Below are positions 1-41,178 of a stretch of DNA of 64,000 bases, piece after piece (within the stretch, counting starts at the first letter, position 1; every line of letters begins with the position of its first letter). The translations under genes were made by a program, and so were the position numbers. Source of the DNA: Ecdyonurus torrentis (lineage: Eukaryota > Arthropoda > Insecta > Ephemeroptera > Heptageniidae); NCBI GenBank assembly GCA_949318235.1, contig OX439137.1:23244518-23308517 (forward strand), given 5' to 3'. The notes beneath the pieces were generated by a model that was not told the origin of the DNA, made no database searches, and saw only the letters and a list, made by a program, of their open reading frames with translations.

Positions 1-1840
<1,840 letters not shown>

Positions 1841-2447
1841 GGGCAATTTTATATTCCTAAATATAACATAGTCCTCTGAATCGATTGATATGTAAATTTC
1901 TAATTTTTTATTTCATCATTTTTATATAATTTTTGATCATCGAAAAATGATATCACGGGCAGCATATGGGTATAAGAAAAGTTTCCGCCCGTAATGTAAT
2001 TTTGTGACTTTAAAAAGTTAATTAAAAATACTTAAAGGGCTCCTGGCATCCTAAAATTAAATAAAAAAAACGTAAAAACCAAAAGATGGGGACCATTATT
2101 CATACACATATTATATCCTTCAACCCTCCTGTATCTTCACAAACTGGGCTTGAAAAACTGTAAAGTAGGCCGCTTTAGGAATTCATGTCGTCAACAATTC
2201 CGGGTCTACAATAGAAATTGTAGCGCGGGTTGCCTACTTTACAAGTTTTCTCCCTAGTTTGTAAGAGTACTGAAGGGTTAAGGCACAAAATATGCGTATT
2301 TACAATTGTCCTATCTCATGATTTATCATTAAGAGGAAATTTGTTTTTGAGGCCAGGGGCTCTTTAATGAACTCAAAAATGAGAAATTCACATATCTATC
2401 GATTGACAATGTCCTCTTTTAGAATATGCAATTAAATTAACGACTAA
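1841..2447 (+). mobile_element. MITE family N copy 1, split by a B element
   Basis: The outer parts 1841-2035 and 2364-2447 align with the uninterrupted copy at 24531-24816. Shared words include cctctgaatcgattgat / cctgaattgattgg, aattaattaaaa and gtcctcttttagaatatgca. The ends are degraded copies of GGGGTAATTTTA/TAAAATTACCCC. Confidence 0.6.
2036..2363 (+). mobile_element. TTAA-bounded MITE family B copy 1
   Basis: Left flank TTAA 2032-2035 then AGGGCTCCTGG; right end CCAGGGGCTCT then TTAA 2364-2367. The interior has a partly palindromic core (gtaggccgctttag... / gcgggttgcctactttac). The second copy is at 35246-36097. TTAA target duplication is typical of piggyBac-like elements. Confidence 0.7.
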
Positions 2448-2572
2448 AAGTATTTAATCTTCTTCTTTACTTCTGTTCTGATAAATTTGTTAAATGTATA
2501 AAAATGTATAAAGAAATGAAGTTGTATTATTATATGCTAATATTAATGGAGATATGATGTGTCATGTTATAG

Positions 2573-32749
<30,177 letters not shown>

Positions 32750-34924
32750 GGAGGAGAAGAACAAGAAAAAAAAATAACGCTAAGAAAAAAAAAATATAAA
32801 AAAAAATAAAAAATAACAAAACAAAAAAATTATACTTATAAGAAAAAAAATCCTTAAAAAAATATAACCAATCTATGTTAAAAAAAAATGAAACGACAAC
32901 AACCTAAAAAAAATATATGTGTAAGCTGACTTTTAATTACAGCTAATTTTTATTAGTATATAAGTGAAAAAATAAATATTAATTATAAAATAAAAACATA
33001 ATTGTATATCAGTGTTTTTTAAAATATATGAAAAAACTTAAATATAAGATAAAATAAAAAATATATGCAATTTTTAAAACAAAAATCAAATCAAACTATA
33101 TTATAAAACTTTATTTGGAAAGTTTGTTTTAAAATTTTCTTTACAACTTTTTAAGATTTACCACTACATAATGATTCGAAATTGTTGCTACGTTTTTGCA
33201 ATTCCATCGCAATTCCACACTGAATGTAGTTACCTTTCTTATGATTGTGTACTTTTTAAGTTACAAGGGAATAAATTAAACAAAAAAATTAAATTAAATA
33301 ATTAACTAAAAAAAAAAAACTTTATAAAAACGTTTATTACAAAATAAACAAAAAAAAGTGATTGCATTTATTTTCTATTATTAATTATTAAGATAAAGTG
33401 TTAAATTAAAAAAAAGGATCTATCTTATATTATTATTAATGTTTAATTATGATAATAAATACAACCCATTAATAAATAATTTGGTGTTTAAATGTTATTT
33501 AGGCGGAAATCTTAGCCTTTTATTATATATTATAAATGTTTAATGGAATACATAAATATATATATATTAATCTGAATGTTTAATATTTAAGATAATTGTT
33601 GCCCTTTTTTTATATTAATATATATATTCATGTATAAAACTTATCAAATCTTTGCATTTTTATTGGCCGTAAGCACATTCAAAATTTTACCATCGATCCA
33701 TATTAAAAAAAATGTATTTTGATAGGTTTTTATAAATCATGGGTGAATACTATTTAACAAAATAAAATGATAATTAATCTTTATCGATTGTAAATACGAT
33801 AAATCGATAACTTATCTATACATTTTATTGATAGATCTATATTTAAATCGATTGTTCATAAGATTTAATTATTATTGTTTATAGATTAAAAGTAATTCAC
33901 TTTTCTTCTTTTCCTATATATGTATGTATATATTAAGAGGGCTTTATAAAATGTATTGCTTCAATTTTTTTTTAATAAATGTGCTAACCTAAATGTTTTT
34001 AAATGTATTCCTCATATACAAAAATTATTGATGTATTAAGTGTCTATTTTATGGCTAAGATTTTACCGTGTATAGTTAAGTGTATAATTAATATTATTAA
34101 ATTAATATAAATATAATATAGGTGTCATTTTAGTATGTAAGTTGGTGTCTATTTAAAAATTAACAAAAGCACAAAAAAGTGAAAATGAAGAAAACAAAAA
34201 AATAGGTTATTTGCATTTTCCCGCCAGCTTCTAAAAAAAGCAGAAATAACTTATCAAGAAAAAAAAAACTACTAAATTATTAATATTATCATTATTATAT
34301 ATAAATGTTCGTGCCAAAAAAAAAATATATATTCAACAATAATAATAATCGTATAATAACCATATACTTAATCAATAATATAATATTCCATTTTTTCTCT
34401 CGATGTTTTATAAATGTAAAACATATTTAATCAATATAATATATAAAAATCACAAAAACATACATAAAAAAAAAGCAACCAACATTTCAAGAAAAAAAAC
34501 TACAAATTACAGCAATTTACATTTGAAAGAAGAAAAAAAAAATGAAAATCACATAATTATATCCAATATTATATTTAATCGGTGTTAAAATATAACTATA
34601 TTCAATTTGATGTATATGTGTTTAAATGTACTTTAATATATTAATGGAAATAAATATGATCTTCTTCAATGTATTTTACTTCGTGTTTTATTAAAAGTGC
34701 ATTAATTTACATATATTCAATTTTTTTATCATTGAAAAAATATGTACAATTGCCATTAAAAAAAATGAAAGTTTTTCTCTGTAAAATTATGTACTTTTTT
34801 TTCCTGCAGAAAATTGAATACATGAATGCAATTTTATGATTTTTTACCCCTCCCTATTTATATTTAATTTAGTTATAATAGATAAAGGATATAACAATTA
34901 TTCTTTGTATAAATATTTGATATT
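32750..34924 (+). other. miple-like 3' UTR and following intergenic DNA
   Basis: Extremely A/T-rich with many AATAAA-like words; the first clear ones after the stop are near 32970-32995 and another lies at about 34648. No protein-coding signal. The real polyadenylation site cannot be chosen from sequence alone. Confidence 0.4.
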
Positions 34925-35241
34925 CAGGAGTAGAACACCTTGAACAAAAAACATGTCTATATCCTAACATACCTATATATGATATTTATCAACGTTGATT
35001 TGGCCGGAGTCATTGATTTCTTATTTATTTTTCTCTTACGAAATGGCAACTGCGGGTTTATGACGTCACAGCTTACTAGTCCACGTGCGCGGAAACAAGC
35101 GAGCTGTGACGTCATAAACCTGCAGCTGCAATTTCATGAATGGAAAATAAATTAGAAATCAATGACTCCGACCAAATCAAAATTGATGTTTAGGCATGTT
35201 AGGATGTTAGACATGTTTTTGGTTCAAGGTGTTCTACGCCT
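34925..35241 (+). mobile_element. TTAA-bounded foldback element family D copy 2
   Basis: The same palindrome as at 22513, with arms aggagtagaacaccttgaac / gttcaaggtgttctacgcc and two TGACGTCA sites. The right TTAA (35242-35245) is shared with the next element; the left TTAA is mutated. Confidence 0.8.
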
Positions 35242-35423
35242 TTAAAGGGACACTATGACCTTAAAAAATGAAATCGTAAATGTAAAATTCATCACTCAAT
35301 ACTCATACACACATTGTGTCCCTCAATTTTAAAACTAGGGTTATAAAAAGTAAAGTATGCAATTCATGACGTTAAAATTTTTGGGTCTATATGATAGAAA
35401 TTGTAGAGTGGGTTGCTTACTAT

Positions 35424-35737
35424 CAGACTTGGTTATACGTTACTGATTTTTGGTAACTTCGTTACGTTACTCACTATACTCCAAGAAAAAGTAATGACAC
35501 TACGTTACTTACTACTTTTAAAAGTAGTGAAGTTACTCTTAACGTTACTTAAAGTTATTTACTTAAAAAAAAAAATAAATAAATAAAAACATTTTTCAAA
35601 ACGTGTTAAAAATATTGTGTGATTTTTTAACGAAAAAGTAACGCGTTACAGTTACTGCTATTAAAAAGTAATGATGTTTCGTTATTTTTACACCAAAAGT
35701 AAGTGAAATTACGTAACATCGTTCCTACCCAAGTCTG
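35424..35737 (+). mobile_element. hAT-like MITE inserted in family B copy 2
   Basis: Ends CAGACTTGG and CCAAGTCTG flank 314 bp rich in GTTAC words. Target duplication is CTTACTAT on the left and CTTACTTT on the right (7 of 8). The uninterrupted B copy has the single site cctactttac. An 8-bp TSD and CAG termini are hallmarks of the hAT superfamily. Confidence 0.65.
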
Positions 35738-35803
35738 CTTACTTTACAAGTTTTCTCTCCAGTTTTTGTGAGAGTAATGAAGGGTTACGGGGCATAATAT
35801 GTG

Positions 35804-36027
35804 CACGGACAGAAATAAATATGTAATAATTATTCTAGCTCATGTTCAACACAATTTGTTAAAAACAGTATAATTAATTACATAATAACTATGTTACATT
35901 GTACAAATATTATATTGTATTATAGCGTAGACTATTTATATAATATGTTGTTCTAATTTAGTATCATTTACGCTATAATGACATAACATACCTCATAAAT
36001 TTTACGTAATTTATTCTTTCCATGTGT
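35804..36027 (-). mobile_element. MITE family C copy inserted in family B copy 2
   Basis: Starts CACGGACAGAAATAAATATG and ends ttattctttccatgtg. It interrupts the B sequence between aatatg and the tatattatagtcccatctc part. Confidence 0.6.
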
Positions 36028-36101
36028 TGTGTATATTATAGTCCCATCTCATGATTTATCAAAGAGAGGAACACAATTTTTTAAGCCATATGTCTCTTTA
36101 A

Positions 36102-36509
36102 AGCCCTTGTCAACTTACTTTTTTTATCATTTAGATTACTAGATTGATAATTACTATACCTTATTATCCATGAATTAGACTCCACCACGTTGATTTTGTA
36201 TTTATTTTAATTTATTTTCTTTTTAATAGTTATTTCACGTATCTGACGTCACATGGTACCACCGCCAATCACAGTCACCGCTCTGATCACGTGATAAATT
36301 TAAGCCCCCCCCCCTAAAGTTCTTTACCCCTGTCATGGCCCCATCGGTATATTGTGACGTCAGATGCGTGAAATAACCGCTAAATTAAAAATAAATGAAA
36401 ATAAATACAAAATCAACGTGTTGGTGTCTAATTCATAGACAATAAGAATAAGGTATGGTAATTATCAATCTAGTATTCTAAATGATAAAAAAGTAAGATG
36501 ACAAGGGCT
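36102..36509 (+). mobile_element. TTAA-bounded foldback element family E copy 1
   Basis: TTAA at 36098-36101 (shared with element B) and 36510-36513. Arms AGCCCTTGTCAACTTAC / GTAAGATGACAAGGGCT. The inner arms contain tctgacgtcac and gtgacgtcaga, with a C-rich loop (aagccccccccc). Confidence 0.8.
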
Positions 36510-37031
36510 TTAATTTTAACTGTAATTATTAAGAAAGTTTGAAAAGGACTATGAAAACTTTACTTCTGTAATAAATAAATCAGATAATTGAGTAATGAAA
36601 ATAAAATTGTATAATAATAGCAATACTGACACTAAAATATAATGCTTATTTCTTTTGTATATTTATAATAAAACAGTATGTACAAATATCAACGCTATGA
36701 TAAAAGATGTAGAACAAATTCATAATTTGTATTGAAAAATATAATAATGTTTTAGCAATTAATAAAACTTAATTGTTAATTGGCTGTGCTGTATTAGAAA
36801 ACACTATAAACTTAGAGATATAGTTAAAATACAATTAAAAATAATAACCAAAAGCAGTCGCTGCTTTGTGATAACAAAGTGATATCTCTGCGTCTAAAAG
36901 ATCTGCACATTCCACAGCTTCCGCATCCTTCTGAGTCCTGACTATAATTCAACAGAACTATTTACACTTTCCAGCTGAGCATTAGAAGCTTTTATTTTGA
37001 CACACAGATCAAAAGAAATTGTACTTTAGGG

Positions 37032-37146
37032 CTGTAAGCTGCAACCTCTAGTTAAACCTTAGTTATCTTTTTTTTTTTATTCTTGCAACAATCAAAATAA
37101 CAACTTAACTACGGTTTAACTAGTTAGTTAGCGTTGCAGTTTACGG
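37032..37146. mobile_element. Short inverted-repeat element, intergenic
   Basis: gctgtaagctgcaacctcta and the inverse gcgttgcagtttac, with further inner complementarity (gttaaaccttagtt / aactacggtttaac). About 115 bp. Confidence 0.45.
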
Positions 37147-37677
37147 GGGTATATTATATATGTTACACACCAATTGCGGTTATTTTATCATTCAGGTTCA
37201 ACATGTGATTTAGCATTGCAAATTTTTAGAGCAAGTTTTTGAATGGACGTTATCGGTTTAGCGCGCGGGGTGCTGCGGGGAAAGCTAAGGGTCCCCTAAT
37301 TTATCATTATGCTTATGGAGAAAAACACGTTTTTTGCGATTTTTGAGAAAACTACTCCACCGATTTTGGAGAAATTTAAATGAGAAATACTAGACATACT
37401 TTCACGTGTTTTAAGCTATTGAAATTTTTTAACAATTTTTTAAACCGATAACCTCCAAATCACGATCATGTTGTGTACCAGACATAATGTAAAGTATGCA
37501 TGTATTTATTATCCAGGAAGTACACCAAACGTTCAACGGAAGTGAGTATATTATATATTTTCCTGTATAGTGAGTGCACGCAGTCAACGAAATGTATGCA
37601 CGCTAGATAGGTTAATGTGTAATAGGTTAGAGGTTAATGTGTATGCTGTATAGCAAAAAATAAATAAATAATAATGA

Positions 37678-37706
37678 AGAGAGAGAGAGAGAGAGAGAGA
37701 GAGAGC
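37678..37706. repeat. (GA)n microsatellite
   Basis: A perfect GA run in the DNA downstream of the Painless-like gene. Confidence 0.9.
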
Positions 37707-38421
37707 GGTATTTTATTATAATAATATTTATCAGTTTTATTATTTAATAATATAATATGATAACTTTATTTAAGGAGCATACACGGTTTTTCAACCGTAT
37801 TACACGTAGCTTGACCAGAAGTATATATTTACATTTTTAATATACATGTAATTTACAGACAAATAGCTTTGAATTATAATTATAATACATAAACATAAAT
37901 GAGACACTTTTTACGCAATATTGTAATACAAAACTCATTGAATTCTATAAATAACAGAAGCAAGCAATTTTTTTGATACAAGACAATGTGATGAGATAAC
38001 TTCTTTACGTTTTTAAAACAGTACCAAAAACATAAATAATATTCTAATTTTACACAATATTTGACTTTTTAACTATTTAGTGGCTTCAAAGAGGATATAT
38101 TATCCACTTGTATGGTCCTTGGATATCAGAAAATTAATGTATGCTGCATTTCATAAATATTTCCATCATAAAAGTATATTAAACAAATATAAATTTATGA
38201 TTACGATTATTACAACTAATTTTAGAAAATTGAAAAATTGGATTCTTTTATAAATTTACAAGACTTGTATAGTAATGTACTGATAGTAAATAAAAAATGT
38301 TCCAAACTATATACAAATATAAACCTAATTAACGGAACGTACAGTATAATATTATGCATAATTATACTAAAACTTTGCATAAAAGTAAAGCATACGTTGC
38401 CTAATACTCCCAGTTATTAAT

Positions 38422-40830
38422 TTACAAATTGTCATTTTTAATTTTACAGCAAGCTTCATAAATACAATCAAAATCAACCCCAAGTACAAAACGATAAAAA
38501 GATTGCTTCATACTTCCACCACAAATATTTGGAATACTAGGATTACATTTATTTTTATACAATATTAAAAAAATTCCATCTTTATTATGATTTTCTAAAG
38601 GAAATACTTTTGATCTTTGTAATTGATAATTTCTAATTTTTTCAATAAAATTAAAAAGTAAAGGAAAATTTATACCAAATAATGTAAAACTTGTATTAGT
38701 TTCATCACATATGGTTTCTAATTCTGTATATAATTTAATATTAGAAAGTAAACAATACCTTTTTGCTTTATCAATAACAGACTGAGTATCAGAAATAGCT
38801 AATGCGTTAATTAAATTCATTAGTATTATTGTCATTAATATTATAAATATTAATATAACAATACCAATTATTGTACCATTATTTTCTATACCTGTAGGTT
38901 CAATATCAATTTCACCTATAATCATAATTATAGTTTTTCGTAAAGATATACTAATATTTTCAAATTGATTTTCAGGTATACTATAAAATATAATATAAAA
39001 TCCAAACGCAAATGCTAAAATTGATGGTAAAAAACATAATAATATTTTAACCGTCTTTTTAGCAACATTTATAAACATTGTACTATATTTTGATATTCTT
39101 GGATATTTTCCAAATATAAGTATTAATAGCATATAAGCAACAATAATTAATATCGCACTAATATTCTTAACACTAATTAAATAAAAAAATGATGAGTTAC
39201 ATAATACTAATATTGTACATAATATTACAATAATTTCTAACCAATTTTCTAAATTCTTAAAATAATTTATTTTCGTTAACAGTATTTGAAATAATTCTCT
39301 TATTATTAATAAAATTAATAATAATACTATAGTTATAAAATTAATCCAATATAATATTTCCTTTGTATTTACATTATCTATTGGATTCGATATGATTGAA
39401 TTATTTACAAGAATTTGATTGAAATCAAACGTAAGAATATAAGTTGAAATACTTAAAGTAAATAGAAAAAACAATAAAATATTTGCTAAATATATTTTAT
39501 ATAATTTTAACCATTTTAAATGTAAGAAATTAACTATAATAGGATGTTCTAATAAATATTGATGTTCTTGCGATTGACTTATAGTAAATATTGGTGACAT
39601 TTCTGATAAATTTCCAAAATTGTTGGATGACATAAAATCATAATTTAAAATAACATTTTGATTTGTTAATTTTTTAGATATTTTTAAATATATTTTTTCA
39701 ATATTTAATATTTTAATTTTAGAGTCTAAATATTCTTCAAGTAATTCAGGTTTTATATTTGAGATACATACACTATCTAATGATCTAAAGGCACCATTAT
39801 TTAATAATAATATAAATAGATATTTATCATTTGCAGTACTTGAGATTCTTAATGCAGTTTTTAATAGTATTGATTTATTATTTATGTCAATTTTTGAAGC
39901 AACTGCTTTTTCTACTAAGATTTTAACATTTTCTTTTGTTTCACTACTAATATTTTGCAAATTTATCCAATAATAAGCAAGATTTTGAATAATTGTACCA
40001 CCACAAATATGAGTTGTTGTTAATAAATCAATACAATTTGTATTCTCAATATTTATATTTTCATTTGTTCCTTTTAGAGTTTCAACTAATGAGTTAAAGA
40101 ATTCATTAGTTCCATGTATTGCGGCTAATACTAAACTATGATATGGTTCTCCGCTATATTTATTTATATTTACATGATTTTCTATTAGAAATTTAACCAC
40201 TTTTGCTAAATTATTTATACATGCAAGTTGTAAAAATGTGTAAGTCCCATTTTCACTGTTAACATCACCATTTGAATTGTTGAAATACTCTATGAAGTCA
40301 TCTTCATTTTTCTCAGATAATAACGTAAACAAATGTAATTTATTTTTATATTCATTCATTTGTTTAATAATGTTCTCATTAATGTTCTTATGTGATTGAA
40401 TTTGACTGAAAATATCTTCATTTTCAATTGCTGCATCCTTTTGTAGTAAAAAGTCAACTATAATCCATTTTTCTTTTATTACAGCGTAAGTTAACGGAGT
40501 CATAATTTCATCACTATTTTCATCGATTTGTACTTTGAAATTTTTTATATCAGGAGCTTTACGTAGCAATATTTCCAATATACTTTTAATTTGTTCTATT
40601 TTATTCTTATTTTCTTCAGATATTTCACACCATTTTAAGATTGCAAGAAAAAAACATGTTTTTCCATTATAAGATTTTTTCACATTTGCTGCGAGATTTT
40701 CACACAGAAACTTAACTCTTTTTACGTCTAATTTATTAACTCGATCGAATAGCTCCCAACTGTAGTCTGGTAAATACAGGCTTTCAATAAAGTTTGTTTG
40801 GTCTAGGAGCCTTTGAAAATCCTCCCGTGC
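38422..40830 (-). CDS. pain: Painless-like exon 3: ankyrin repeats and channel domain
   Basis: This single 2,409-nt exon begins after ttgtag in phase 0 (AREDFQRLLDQTNF...) and runs to TAA. It holds nearly all of the protein: ankyrin region, S1 (...YLANILLFFLFTLSI), S2 (...FITIVLLLILLIIRE), S3-S5, the pore loop with GEID, S6, and a cytoplasmic tail ending CCKIKNDNL. Codons are strongly A/T-ending (Ile and Asn abundant), in line with the surrounding AT content. The first 50 codons are less biased. Confidence 0.85.
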   Translation of the reverse strand, partial: AREDFQRLLDQTNFIESLYLPDYSWELFDRVNKLDVKRVKFLCENLAANVKKSYNGKTCFFLAILKWCEISEENKNKIEQIKSILEILLRKAPDIKNFKVQIDENSDEIMTPLTYAVIKEKWIIVDFLLQKDAAIENEDIFSQIQSHKNINENIIKQMNEYKNKLHLFTLLSEKNEDDFIEYFNNSNGDVNSENGTYTFLQLACINNLAKVVKFLIENHVNINKYSGEPYHSLVLAAIHGTNEFFNSLVETLKGTNENINIENTNCIDLLTTTHICGGTIIQNLAYYWINLQNISSETKENVKILVEKAVASKIDINNKSILLKTALRISSTANDKYLFILLLNNGAFRSLDSVCISNIKPELLEEYLDSKIKILNIEKIYLKISKKLTNQNVILNYDFMSSNNFGNLSEMSPIFTISQSQEHQYLLEHPIIVNFLHLKWLKLYKIYLANILLFFLFTLSISTYILTFDFNQILVNNSIISNPIDNVNTKEILYWINFITIVLLLILLIIRELFQILLTKINYFKNLENWLEIIVILCTILVLCNSSFFYLISVKNISAILIIVAYMLLILIFGKYPRISKYSTMFINVAKKTVKILLCFLPSILAFAFGFYIIFYSIPENQFENISISLRKTIIMIIGEIDIEPTGIENNGTIIGIVILIFIILMTIILMNLINALAISDTQSVIDKAKRYCLLSNIKLYTELETICDETNTSFTLFGINFPLLFNFIEKIRNYQLQRSKVFPLENHNKDGIFLILYKNKCNPSIPNICGGSMKQSFYRFVLGVDFDCIYEACCKIKNDNL

Positions 40831-41134
40831 CTACAATAATAATAATAATAATAAATCAAAATCAATTAATAATTTAAGTCAATTTCTACTTACCGCTCCA
40901 TGTTGTGCTAGTTGAATAGAAATGAGATCCAAATGTGACTTCACATCATCTAAACTCGCGACTTTTAATTGTTGGGAAAACAGGTTCATGTCATTACTCT
41001 CGATTGATCGTATTACTTTATCAATGTGGAAATCGGTTAATTCCTGTGTGTTTCTATCGTCTTGGTGCGTTCTGGGATCTGTACAGAAATTATAATCATA
41101 TTTTACATAAAAATATATATGTACATATATGTAT

Positions 41135-41178
<44 letters not shown>

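Larger units (their letters stand above)
35246..36097 (+). mobile_element. TTAA-bounded MITE family B copy 2, carrying two insertions
   Basis: Left end AGGGACACTATGACC, right end catatgtctct, with TTAA on both sides. Outside the insertions (35424-35737 and 35804-36027) it aligns with the copy at 2036-2363: cctcaattttaaaactaggg, gggtctatatgatagaaatt, ctttacaagttttctctcc, tcccatctcatgatttatca. Confidence 0.7.
36514..38421. other. Region downstream of the Painless-like gene
   Basis: It holds the short inverted repeat at 37032, a GA run and AT-rich DNA. On the minus strand an AATAAA lies near 37763-37768 and could serve the Painless-like 3' end; this is a guess. The 37200-37450 stretch is more complex in sequence, but no gene is recognised. 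Confidence 0.4.
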
